Below, one piece after another: positions 10,110-18,062 of a DNA stretch of 64,000 bases (positions are counted from its first letter, which is position 1; each line of letters starts with the position of its first letter). The notes below the pieces were generated by a model. It saw only the letters and a program-made list of their open reading frames with translations. It ran no database searches and was not told the DNA's origin. The stretch lies in NCBI GenBank assembly GCA_018223125.1, contig JAAEZA010000009.1:26668-90667 (forward strand). The letters are read 5' to 3'. Position numbers and translations under genes: made by a program. Origin of the DNA: Paracoccaceae bacterium. GTDB lineage: Bacteria; Pseudomonadota; Alphaproteobacteria; Rhodobacterales; Rhodobacteraceae.

Positions 10110-10127
10110 ATGTAGCATAACTGTCAT
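10110..10127 (+). promoter_or_regulatory. Half Pho box upstream of the importer operon
   Basis: A perfect Pho-box heptamer CTGTCAT lies at 10121-10127. The heptamer 11 bases before it (ATGTAGC) matches only at three positions. It lies 66 bases before the start of the substrate-binding gene in the DeoR/importer divergent region. The phosphatase-rich operon behind it makes PhoB control plausible, but the site is imperfect. Confidence 0.3.
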
Positions 10128-10192
10128 AAATCTCGGGAATAAGGCCACCTGTGAAAACCTTTCGTTCGAAAGAAAAATTTCAGGAGAGCCCT

Positions 10193-11161
10193 ATGAAGTC
10201 CCTCATCACAACCGCCGCTTTCGCGCTTTTGGCAGGCACTGCCATGGCCGATACGATCACGCTTTATACCTCGCAGCCGAATGCCGATGCACAGCGGACT
10301 GTCGACGCCTTTATGGCCGCAAATCCGGGCACCGAAGTTGAATGGGTCCGCGATGGCACCACCAAACTGATGGCCCGCTTGCGCGCCGAAATCGAAGCAG
10401 GCAACCCGCAACCCGATGTGCTTTTGATCGCTGATACCGTAACGCTGGAAGGTATGGCGCAGGAAGGTCTGCTGACCGCCTATCAATCCCCTGAAGCCGC
10501 TGAATATGATGCCACTCTCTATTCCGGTGAAGGTTACTACCACTCCACCAAACTGATCACTACGGGTATCGTTTACAACACAGGTATCGAAACCGCTCCG
10601 ACATCGTGGAAAGACCTTTCGGATGATGCGATCAAAGGGCAAATTGCAATGCCTTCGCCGCTCTATTCCGGCGCGGCCCTGATCCACCTTGCAACCCTGA
10701 CCGGCGATGAAACGCTGGGTTGGAACTATTACGAAACACTCGCCGCGAACGAAGCCCGTGCGCAAGGTGGCAACGGGGGCACATTCAAAGCCGTTGCCTC
10801 CGGTGAAAAACCTTATGGCATGGTCGTAGATTTCCTTGCCATCCGCAACAAAGCCGACGGATCCCCAGTGGATTTTGTGTTCCCTGAAGAGGGCGTGTCT
10901 TATGTGACAGAGCCTGTGGCGATCATGTCCTCCGCCAAGAACGTGGAAGGGGCGCAGAAATTCGTCGACTTCCTGCTGAGCGACGCTGGTCAGAACCTTG
11001 TGCTCGACATGGGTTATATTCCTGCCCGTAACGGCATGGGTGTGCCAGAAGGTTTCCCTGCCCGCGAAGACATCAAGCTGATGGCCTTTGATCCTGCCCA
11101 AGCCCTGCAAGACGCAGAAGCCAACAAAGCCAAATTCGCAGAGCTTTTCGGCGCGCAATGA
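10193..11161 (+). CDS. ABC importer substrate-binding protein, AfuA/FbpA type
   Basis: A 322-residue periplasmic protein. The start at 10193 has a CAGGAG Shine-Dalgarno and gives a clean signal peptide (about residues 1-19, ending TAMA before DTITLYTSQP). The fold is that of the iron/thiamine/sugar-phosphate binding cluster: LYTSQP, a PDVLLIADTVT stretch and a hinge region MPSPLYSGAA. Members of this cluster bind ferric iron, 2-aminoethylphosphonate or hexose phosphates. The ligand-type tyrosine pair of ferric-binding proteins is not evident. With three hydrolases downstream, a phosphorylated organic substrate is more likely than iron. The stop overlaps the permease start. Confidence 0.85.
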   Translation: MKSLITTAAFALLAGTAMADTITLYTSQPNADAQRTVDAFMAANPGTEVEWVRDGTTKLMARLRAEIEAGNPQPDVLLIADTVTLEGMAQEGLLTAYQSPEAAEYDATLYSGEGYYHSTKLITTGIVYNTGIETAPTSWKDLSDDAIKGQIAMPSPLYSGAALIHLATLTGDETLGWNYYETLAANEARAQGGNGGTFKAVASGEKPYGMVVDFLAIRNKADGSPVDFVFPEEGVSYVTEPVAIMSSAKNVEGAQKFVDFLLSDAGQNLVLDMGYIPARNGMGVPEGFPAREDIKLMAFDPAQALQDAEANKAKFAELFGAQ

Positions 11162-12864
11162 TGAGCGCCACGAAACATCAAGGAGGCAGCCGGTCCGAGG
11201 ATCGGCTGCTCTCTGCTATTCTGGTTCTGGCGATCTGCCTGACGCTTGCGCCGGTATTGCGCCTTTTCGTGGAAGGCGTCACGGATCAGGGCAGCCCCAG
11301 TCTTGGCCTGATGCGTGATGTGCTGGCACAGCCGTCAACGCTCGGTGCGCTGAAGCATTCTCTGGTTACAGCCGGTTTTGGCACACTGGTCTCTCTGGTG
11401 CTGGGTTCTGCCTTTGCCTTTCTGGTCGCGCTGACGGATTTGCGCGCCAAGGCGGCGCTGGTGTTCTGCCTGATGATTCCGATGATGATCCCGCCCCAGA
11501 TCACCGCCCTGTCGTGGACCCAGATCATGGGCCCGTCATCGGTTCTTTTGAAAACGCTGGGAATTGCGCCACCACTTGGTGCGAAGCAGCCGCTGTATTC
11601 GCCTGAAGGGATCATCTTTCTTCTGGGCATCCAGCATATGTCGATCATTTTCCTGACCTTGCGTGCCGGTTTGCGCGCAATCCCCCAAGACGTGGTAGAG
11701 GCAGCACGCATCAGCGGAGCCAAAGGCTTGCGGACATGGTGGCAGGTGGTGATGCCCCTGACGCTGCCCAGTCTGGCTGCTGGCACGGCAATAACCTTTG
11801 TAACCGCGCTTGGGAATTTCGGCATACCTGCCATGCTCGGCATACCTGCCGGTTATGCAACCTTGCCCACTCTCGTTTATCAAAAGCTTGCCGGCATGGG
11901 GACAACAGTGCTTGCTGAAGTTTCGGTTCTTGCCATGCTGATCGGGGCGGTGGCCGTGGCGGGCATTCTTGTGCAACGGCTCTTTCAAAGCCGCCAGAAA
12001 CTGCACCTTGTGGGCAGCACCTCCAGACCGCTGGCCCTGCCGCTGGGGGCGGCACGCCTGCCGGTTGAAATCTGTCTTTGGGCGGTGGTCTTTGCAATCC
12101 TCGTCCTGCCCATGTTCGGGCTTCTGGCCACGTCGCTGGTGCCAGCCTATGGCGTGTCGCTGCGCCTTGATACGGTTACGCTGGCGTCATGGTACGAGGT
12201 TCTGTTCCGCCAGCCGGTCACATCGCGGGCCTTTACCAATTCTTTCGGTCTGGCGGCAGGGGCCTCTGTTGCGCTGATGGTGATATGCCTGCCGCTGGCG
12301 TGGCTAATGGAGCGGCGCCAGACCCGTCTGGCACGTCTGTTCGACAGCCTGCTGGATCTGCCTTACGCGCTGCCGGGGGTGGTGCTGTCCATTGCGATGA
12401 TCCTGCTGTTAATCAAGCTGCCCTTCACCGAGGCCACGCTCTACGGCACCATCTGGATCATCTTTCTGGCCTATATCGCCCGCTTCTTTGCGGTCATGTT
12501 CCGTCCGGTTCAGGCCAGCCTGAAGCAGTTTGATCCGGCAATGGATGAAGCCGCCCAATCGGTCGGGGCGTCCTTGTACCGGCGTTTGCGCGATGTGATC
12601 TTTCCCCTTTCCGCCCCGGCGGCGGCAGCGGGGGCGATCCTTGTGTTTCTGACAGCCTTTAACGAACTTACAGTTTCCGCGCTTTTGTGGTCCTCGGGCA
12701 CCGAGACGCTTGGCGTGGTGATTTTCAATCTTGATGACAGCGGCGAAACCGGCATGGCCAGCGCCCTGGCGATGACCATCGTTCTGGTGGTGATTGTCCT
12801 GATGGCCCTGATCCAGCTTTTCTCCCGCCGTTTCCCAAAAGGAGTTGTCCCATGGCAGACATAG
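11158..12864 (+). CDS. Fused ABC importer permease (two membrane domains)
   Basis: A 568-residue membrane protein with two binding-protein-dependent permease modules in one chain, the FbpB/AfuB arrangement. Each module carries an EAA loop for the ATPase: EAARISGAKGLRTWWQV-MPLTLP at about residue 180 and EAAQSVGASLYRRLRDVIFPL at about 462. The start overlaps the stop of the binding-protein gene by four bases and its end overlaps the ATPase gene by 13 bases, so all three are translationally coupled. It moves the substrate delivered by the preceding protein across the inner membrane. Confidence 0.9.
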   Translation: MMSATKHQGGSRSEDRLLSAILVLAICLTLAPVLRLFVEGVTDQGSPSLGLMRDVLAQPSTLGALKHSLVTAGFGTLVSLVLGSAFAFLVALTDLRAKAALVFCLMIPMMIPPQITALSWTQIMGPSSVLLKTLGIAPPLGAKQPLYSPEGIIFLLGIQHMSIIFLTLRAGLRAIPQDVVEAARISGAKGLRTWWQVVMPLTLPSLAAGTAITFVTALGNFGIPAMLGIPAGYATLPTLVYQKLAGMGTTVLAEVSVLAMLIGAVAVAGILVQRLFQSRQKLHLVGSTSRPLALPLGAARLPVEICLWAVVFAILVLPMFGLLATSLVPAYGVSLRLDTVTLASWYEVLFRQPVTSRAFTNSFGLAAGASVALMVICLPLAWLMERRQTRLARLFDSLLDLPYALPGVVLSIAMILLLIKLPFTEATLYGTIWIIFLAYIARFFAVMFRPVQASLKQFDPAMDEAAQSVGASLYRRLRDVIFPLSAPAAAAGAILVFLTAFNELTVSALLWSSGTETLGVVIFNLDDSGETGMASALAMTIVLVVIVLMALIQLFSRRFPKGVVPWQT

Positions 12865-13901
12865 ACCTGTCTTCGATTGGCAAGACATTTGCAGGCACGC
12901 CTGCCTTGCAAGACATCACAACGCGGTTTGACGATGGCGCGTTTATCGCGTTGTTGGGCCCGTCGGGCTGCGGGAAGACCACGCTGCTGCGTATTCTGGC
13001 TGGTTTTGAAGAGCCGACGGCAGGATCCTTGCACATCGGCAATCGCGAAATGGCCAATGCGCAAACTGGTGCGAACCTGCCGCCCGAACAGCGCAATATC
13101 GGGTTTGTGTTCCAATCCTATGCGCTGTGGCCCCATATGTCGGTGCGCCGCAATGTGTCCTATCCGCTGGAAATCCGCGGTCTGTCACGGGCTGAAACCC
13201 GCAGGAATACGGATGCGGCCCTCGCCTCGACCGGGCTTGAACGTTATGCAGACCGTATGCCGTCCGATCTGTCGGGCGGGCAGCGCCAGAGGGTGGCTCT
13301 GGCCCGCTGTCTTGTGTCTGATCCTTGTGCTGTCCTGCTGGACGAACCGCTGGCCAATCTGGATGTGGCACTGCGCGCGACGATGCAGGGGGTCTTTACC
13401 GATTTTCACAAACGCACCGGCGCAACGATGGTTTACGTGACCCATGATCAGGCAGAGGCAATGGCCATGGCCGACAGGATTGCGGTGATGGATCAGGGGC
13501 GGATCCAGCAGTTTGACACCCCCCAGAACCTCTATGAGCGTCCCAAAAACCGCTTTGTGGCAGAGTTCGTCGGACGCGGCACGGTGGTGCCGGTGCAGCA
13601 GTTCAGAACCGACGGTACAGCACAACAGGCACGAATACTCGGGACCGAGGTGTCGGTTCAATCCGCACAACATGCGGCAAGGGTCAGCCACGTTTGCCTG
13701 CGCCCCGAAAACCTGACCATCACCGAAACCGGCCATCTGCGCAGCAAGGTTGCGCGCGTTACCTATATGGGCGGCAAATACCTGCTGGAAACCGTGACCG
13801 ACTGCGGCGCCCGCCTGTTTGCAGAAACCCGCGCCCGCTTTGATGTCGGGGCACAACTGGGCCTGACAATCACAACACCTTGGGCATTTTCAGAGGATTA
13901 A
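12852..13901 (+). CDS. ABC importer ATP-binding protein, FbpC/PotA type
   Basis: A 349-residue ATPase. Walker A is GPSGCGKTT (about residues 36-44), the Q loop lies in FVFQSYALWPHM, the signature is LSGGQRQR (about 138), Walker B is AVLLDEP, and the H loop is VTHDQAEAM. A C-terminal TOBE-like region (about 250-345) has VCLRPENLTI. It starts inside the 3' end of the permease gene with a GGAG ahead of it. It energises the importer encoded by the two preceding genes. Confidence 0.92.
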   Translation: MADIDLSSIGKTFAGTPALQDITTRFDDGAFIALLGPSGCGKTTLLRILAGFEEPTAGSLHIGNREMANAQTGANLPPEQRNIGFVFQSYALWPHMSVRRNVSYPLEIRGLSRAETRRNTDAALASTGLERYADRMPSDLSGGQRQRVALARCLVSDPCAVLLDEPLANLDVALRATMQGVFTDFHKRTGATMVYVTHDQAEAMAMADRIAVMDQGRIQQFDTPQNLYERPKNRFVAEFVGRGTVVPVQQFRTDGTAQQARILGTEVSVQSAQHAARVSHVCLRPENLTITETGHLRSKVARVTYMGGKYLLETVTDCGARLFAETRARFDVGAQLGLTITTPWAFSED

Positions 13902-14969
13902 ATGCAGACAATACAACTACTCTCGGGCATCGGGGATAAAGGCCCGGCCTGTGTGCAACTGACCGTGGATGACCGGATCTGGCTGCTGGACTGCGGCTTC
14001 GGTCCCGAAGCCAATGGCCATTTCGATCCGGACTGGCTGGACGGGGCAAAAGCCGTGTTCATAACCCATGACCATATCGATCACATCGGCGGTGCGTCCC
14101 ATGCGGTTGAAGCCGGATTGCCGATCTATGCCACAGCCCAAACCGCCAAGGCGCTGCCTCCGGCGGCCAATGTGCACCTTTTGCCCGAACAGGGCGAGAG
14201 CGTGATCGACGGTGTGAAACTGACAACGGGGCGCAACGGCCACGCCATGGGCGGTGTCTGGTTCCACTTTGATCTGGGGGAGGGGCTGTTTTATTCCGGC
14301 GACTGGTCCGAAGAATCCGACTGGTTTTCATTTGACACACCGCCCCCTGCTGCAACGGCTGTGCTGGACTGTTCCTATCACCTTGATGATGTGCCCCAAT
14401 CCGAACGCCTTGACGCGCTCGATGCGCTTTTGGACGGGGTTGAAGGACAGGTGCTTTTGCCTGTGCCACCCTCGGGGCGGGCAGGGGAAATGGCCCTGCA
14501 CCTGATCCGCCGCTTTGGTAGTGACAGCGTGATGCTGGACCCTGAATGTCAGGAGACCCTTCGCGCCGCGCTGGCCGGAGGCTCGGTCAGCGCGGACGCC
14601 CACAAAATTGCGCCGCTGCTGGATCGCGGGCCGATGGAACAGGCGCGGTTTCTGATATGCGATACGCCCAACGCAGATGGAGGCGCGGCTTGGGGCTATG
14701 TGCGGGCCTGGCATGAAAGCGGGCGCTTGGGGCGCGATGCCCATGTGATCTTTACCGGCCATATGACAGCCCATGCACGGGGCATTTGCAGCGTGCCGGG
14801 GGGGTATTTCCAACGCTGGAACGTCCACCCTCCACTGCGCGACCAGATCAAAATGTTGGACCGCCTCGGCGCCAAGCGTTTCGCCCCTGCATTTTGCACA
14901 CAACCCGAAAGTTACCTTGTCGAAGGGCTGGATGCGGAAGTGTTCTTTCATGATCGGGTGCGGCTGTGA
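13902..14969 (+). CDS. Metallo-beta-lactamase-fold hydrolase, beta-CASP-like
   Basis: A 355-residue protein starting right after the ATPase stop. THDHIDHIGG at about residues 52-61 is the metal-binding HxHxDH motif; GHAMGG and YSGDWS supply later ligands. The second half departs from simple lactamase-fold enzymes and, with FTGHMTAHARG and a closing LDRLGAKRFAPAFC, recalls the beta-CASP nucleases related to RNase J. I infer a phosphodiesterase or nuclease-like enzyme; substrate unknown. There is no signal peptide, so it acts on imported material in the cytoplasm. Its stop overlaps the next start by four bases. Confidence 0.75.
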   Translation: MQTIQLLSGIGDKGPACVQLTVDDRIWLLDCGFGPEANGHFDPDWLDGAKAVFITHDHIDHIGGASHAVEAGLPIYATAQTAKALPPAANVHLLPEQGESVIDGVKLTTGRNGHAMGGVWFHFDLGEGLFYSGDWSEESDWFSFDTPPPAATAVLDCSYHLDDVPQSERLDALDALLDGVEGQVLLPVPPSGRAGEMALHLIRRFGSDSVMLDPECQETLRAALAGGSVSADAHKIAPLLDRGPMEQARFLICDTPNADGGAAWGYVRAWHESGRLGRDAHVIFTGHMTAHARGICSVPGGYFQRWNVHPPLRDQIKMLDRLGAKRFAPAFCTQPESYLVEGLDAEVFFHDRVRL

Positions 14970-15511
14970 ACCGCGCGCCCCTGCCAACCCGCAGCTTTTG
15001 CCTGATCCGCCACGGCGAAACGACAGCAAATGCCAATGACATCATTGCAGGGGTGACGGATGTGCCCCTGACCCAGAAAGGCCGTGATCAGGCGCAGGCC
15101 CTGTCAGGGCGGGACTGGCCGGAGCCGATCGCCCTTTACGCCAGCCCGATGACGCGGGCTTGCCATACTGCGCAGCTTGCTTTTCCGGACCGCAGCTTCA
15201 CGCAGCACGCCGGATTATGCGAACGCAACTGGGGTGTGTTTGAGGGCCAGCCCCTTTGCAGACAGCCCGAGAGAGAGACCACACCGGATCAGGGCGAAAG
15301 CTGGCCGGATATGCTGGCACGGGTGGAAGCGTCAATCACTGAAATCTGCGCTGCCAATGATAAGGCGCTGCCGGTTCTCGTCTGCCACTCCGGCATCATC
15401 CGCGCGGCCCGTGTGCTCTGGACGACGGGCGACGTCGGCCAGCGCCCCCCCAATGCAACACCGCTCCTGTTTCACAGGACAGACAATAAAATGATGGAAA
15501 AGACCTTATGA
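14966..15511 (+). CDS. Histidine phosphatase (phosphoglycerate-mutase-like)
   Basis: A 181-residue cytoplasmic phosphatase of the branch-1 histidine phosphatase superfamily. The RHG motif LIRHGETTAN at about residues 12-21 holds the His that forms the phospho-enzyme. The second His is in VLVCHSGIIRAA at about 138-145, and the CERNWGVFEG stretch carries the acid. It resembles broad-specificity sugar-phosphate or nucleotide phosphatases. It overlaps both neighbours by four bases, so its amount is tied to the importer and the other hydrolases. Confidence 0.85.
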   Translation: MNRAPLPTRSFCLIRHGETTANANDIIAGVTDVPLTQKGRDQAQALSGRDWPEPIALYASPMTRACHTAQLAFPDRSFTQHAGLCERNWGVFEGQPLCRQPERETTPDQGESWPDMLARVEASITEICAANDKALPVLVCHSGIIRAARVLWTTGDVGQRPPNATPLLFHRTDNKMMEKTL

Positions 15512-15972
15512 CCCAAGCAACCGAAACCCCCTGTGTCGTGTTTGATGTGGATGGCACATTGGCCGAATTTGATGCGGACCGGCTTGGTCATCTGGTGCAT
15601 GGCGTTGAAAAACACTGGGATGAATTTCACAACGCAATGGCAGAGGCCGCGGTGATTGATCCGGTTGCAAAACTGATGCGCCGGCTGAAGGAAAGCGGTG
15701 AAACCATTGTGATCTGTTCGGGGCGCCCCAAGGGCTGGGCCGAACACACAATCGCGTGGCTGCGCAAACATGATTTGCCGTTTGACGGGATTTATCTGCG
15801 GGCAGAGGATCAGGACGAAGCCTCTGATCCCGAAGTAAAACGCCGTGCGCTGAGTGAGATGAAAGCGGACGGCTTAAAGCCGTGGCTGGTGGTTGATGAC
15901 CGCTCTTCAGTGGTCGAGGCATGGCGCGGCGAAGGGCTCGTTTGCCTTCAATGTGCACCCGGAGATTTCTAG
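15508..15972 (+). CDS. HAD phosphatase like the polynucleotide kinase 3'-phosphatase domain
   Basis: A 154-residue HAD enzyme: motif I is VVFDVDGTLA (about residues 10-19) with both aspartates, motif II is VICSGRPKG, and motif IV is VVDDRSSVVEAW near residue 130 followed by CAPGDF at the C terminus. The end matches the T4 polynucleotide kinase phosphatase domain as I remember it (DDRTQVVEMW, then ASGDF), which removes 3' phosphates from nucleic acids or nucleotides. Only the phosphatase domain is present; there is no kinase P-loop. It is the last gene of the operon and is followed by a strong terminator. Confidence 0.82.
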   Translation: MTQATETPCVVFDVDGTLAEFDADRLGHLVHGVEKHWDEFHNAMAEAAVIDPVAKLMRRLKESGETIVICSGRPKGWAEHTIAWLRKHDLPFDGIYLRAEDQDEASDPEVKRRALSEMKADGLKPWLVVDDRSSVVEAWRGEGLVCLQCAPGDF

Positions 15973-16012
15973 AACAGGGTCCGGAGGGATGCGATACCCG
16001 CCGGACCCTGTT
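15973..16012. terminator. Bidirectional intrinsic terminator
   Basis: AACAGGGTCCGG and CCGGACCCTGTT are perfect 12-bp arms around a 16-base loop, followed by TT on the plus strand and by TT on the minus strand. It lies directly behind the HAD gene and 26 bases from the stop of the convergent exporter gene, so it can serve both. Confidence 0.8.
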
Positions 16013-16037
16013 TGATCTCTACCTTGCGGCTCTGGTC

Positions 16038-17258
16038 CTAAACGGCCGTTTGCGCCGGTTCGGGTGCGGATGCCTTGTTCGCAAAGCCGAAAAACAAAAG
16101 GGTTGCGAGTCCGGCAGGTAAAAACAGGCCGAGCGTCATCGGCAGGGCTGTCCCGGTTCCGCCGAGTGCAACACAGGATGATACTGTGAAAGCGATGGCA
16201 AACTGACAGGCCCCCAGCAGTGCAGAGCCCATGCCCGCCCCTGCATCTGCAAGCTCCATCGTGATCGACATCGCGTTGGCAGACAGCAAGCCCACCATGC
16301 CAATAGAGATCCAGAGCGGTACGATAAAGACCCACAGATTCGCCGAGCCCGAGACCAGCACCAATGTCAGGGCGGCCACAACAAAGAGCGGAAGTCCTGC
16401 GCGTAAAATCTGCGCGGGGCTGAAACGACGGAGCAGGACACCGTTAACCCGCCCGAAGATAATCAAAGCCGCCGCAATTGCCGCAAACGCTATGCCAAAC
16501 GCGATTGGACTCAAGCCGAACCTCCCCTGCAAAACACCGGAAGACCCTGTGATAAAGGCAAACATGCCCCCTTGGACCGACCCCGCCACCAAAGTCATTG
16601 TGACGATTTTTCCGCTCGACAGTAGCTGCTTTGCGGTTTGAACTCCCTGAGCAAACGGGCGTTTCTTCCGCTGTGCAGCAGGCAGTGTTTCGGGCAATAC
16701 TGTCACAGTCAGTACAAAAGCCACCCCGCTGATCAGCGCCATTGTCGCAAAGATGGAACGCCAGCCGAAAGCCCCGAGCAGCAGGCTGCCAAGGTTCGGG
16801 GACAGGATCGGCCCAAGCGTCAGCAACATGACAAGAACCGTCATCACCTGTGCCGCCCGTTGGCCTTCGTACAAGTCCTTAACCGCGGCGCGCCCCACAA
16901 CCATACCCGCACTTGCACCGATTGCCTGCACAAAGCGAAGCGTATTGAACCAGCCGATATCGTTCATCAGGGGAAGGGCGACGGAGGTTGCGGTGAACAA
17001 GGCAGTTCCCGCCAAAAGCGGCCCCTTGCGCCCGCAGGCATCCGTAAGCGGGCCAATCAAAAGCTGGCCAACACATAGCCCGAGAAAAAAGACAGAGAGC
17101 GAAAACTCGGCCGCCGTGTGGCTGGCCGTCATTGACGCTGCCAGATCCCCGAGGGCAGCAAGGTACATGTCGGTCGCCAGCGGCGGAAAGAGAGAAAGCA
17201 GGCCAAGCACCGCAGTAACGGCAGCCGCGTGTTTGGGGGAAAGGGAGATTCGGGACAT
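16038..17258 (-). CDS. Bcr/CflA-family multidrug MFS transporter
   Basis: A 406-residue inner-membrane exporter with about 12 hydrophobic segments. The opening PPLATDMYLAALGDLAASM and the loop motif GPLTDACGRKGPLL (about residues 70-83) are typical of the Bcr/CflA drug:proton antiporters, as is the VQAIGASAGMVVGRAAVKDL stretch. It is transcribed away from a TetR regulator, with a strong inverted repeat in the 108 bases between them, so TetR control is expected. The compound exported cannot be told from sequence. Confidence 0.88.
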   Translation of the reverse strand: MSRISLSPKHAAAVTAVLGLLSLFPPLATDMYLAALGDLAASMTASHTAAEFSLSVFFLGLCVGQLLIGPLTDACGRKGPLLAGTALFTATSVALPLMNDIGWFNTLRFVQAIGASAGMVVGRAAVKDLYEGQRAAQVMTVLVMLLTLGPILSPNLGSLLLGAFGWRSIFATMALISGVAFVLTVTVLPETLPAAQRKKRPFAQGVQTAKQLLSSGKIVTMTLVAGSVQGGMFAFITGSSGVLQGRFGLSPIAFGIAFAAIAAALIIFGRVNGVLLRRFSPAQILRAGLPLFVVAALTLVLVSGSANLWVFIVPLWISIGMVGLLSANAMSITMELADAGAGMGSALLGACQFAIAFTVSSCVALGGTGTALPMTLGLFLPAGLATLLFFGFANKASAPEPAQTAV

Positions 17259-17274
17259 CAGGGAACCTGTAGAA

Positions 17275-17324
17275 ATTAATAGACTGTAGTCTATTTTTAG
17301 TTACTTGACCCCAGTCTATTAATC
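17275..17324. promoter_or_regulatory. Probable TetR operator between exporter and regulator
   Basis: ATTAATAGACTG (17275-17286) and CAGTCTATTAAT (17313-17324) are perfect 12-bp inverted repeats. The left arm also forms a short palindrome TAGACT-GT-AGTCTA (17280-17293). The three half-sites share AGTCTA. The position 17 bases from the exporter start and 43 from the tetR start fits a repressor site controlling both genes. Confidence 0.75.
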
Positions 17325-17366
17325 CAGTCAAAGTCTCGTGAAAAGGTGTAAGCAGAAGGTAAACAG

Positions 17367-17936
17367 ATGGGCGAGGCAACCGGCGGGCGTCCGTTTAACG
17401 CCGAAGCGGGCACAGCGTTAAAAGCAGCCGCTTTACAGCTCGTCCGTGCGAACGGGTATGACAATGTTTCCATTGCAGCCATCGCGAAGGCCGCCGGCGT
17501 TGCACGTCAGACCCTTTACAATCGCTGGGCGACCAAAGCCGATCTGATCCTTGAAGCGGTATTCGAAGAAACCCACGCCTATGCAGCCGAACCGGATTTC
17601 GATACGGGAAGGGATTGCCGGGTGCTGTTGGAAGAATTTCTTGTCAATGTCTTCAAACATCTTGAAATTGACGGCGACACATTGCGCGCCCTGATTGCTG
17701 CGGCCCAGCATGACAGCGGGTTTCAGGCGTCGTTCCATGCCGGTTTCGTAAAGCCGCGGGAAAGGATGATCACCGCTCTTCTGGTGCGGGCGCAAGACAC
17801 CGGAGAGCTGCCAAGCTCGCGCAATCCCGAAACGATCTCAACCCTGATCCACGGCGCCTTCTGGTACCGGCTTCTGAATAAGGGGGCGTTAAACTCCGCC
17901 TTTGCCAGAGAGATTGTGTCGAACATTTTCGACTAA
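17367..17936 (+). CDS. TetR-family transcriptional regulator
   Basis: A 189-residue regulator. The N-terminal helix-turn-helix is YDNVSIAAIAKAAGVARQTLYNRWATKADL at about residues 27-57. The C-terminal ligand domain is helical and unassigned, with FLVNVFKHLEIDGD and ALIAAAQHDSGFQ. It is divergent from the Bcr/CflA exporter and probably represses it until an exported compound binds. The inverted repeat at 17275-17324 is the likely site. Length and layout are normal for the family. Confidence 0.9.
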   Translation: MGEATGGRPFNAEAGTALKAAALQLVRANGYDNVSIAAIAKAAGVARQTLYNRWATKADLILEAVFEETHAYAAEPDFDTGRDCRVLLEEFLVNVFKHLEIDGDTLRALIAAAQHDSGFQASFHAGFVKPRERMITALLVRAQDTGELPSSRNPETISTLIHGAFWYRLLNKGALNSAFAREIVSNIFD

Positions 17937-17996
17937 TTTGCAGCGGCTGTCAGCCAAAGCAGATTTGCGCCCAAGTTTCATCCGGCCATTACGCTT

Positions 17997-18014
17997 ATGT
18001 CATCGCCCTGTCAT
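17997..18014 (+). promoter_or_regulatory. Pho box upstream of the phytase-like gene
   Basis: ATGTCAT-cgcc-CTGTCAT is two PhoB heptamers spaced 11 bases apart; only the first base of the first heptamer departs from CTGTCAT. It lies 48 bases before the start at 18063, with AATTAC ten bases after the box as a possible -10. This is the arrangement of PhoB-activated promoters induced by phosphate starvation. Confidence 0.7.
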
Positions 18015-18062
18015 GAAGCGCGCCAATTACTGCGCGAAAACCACAGACATCGGGAAACCAGA

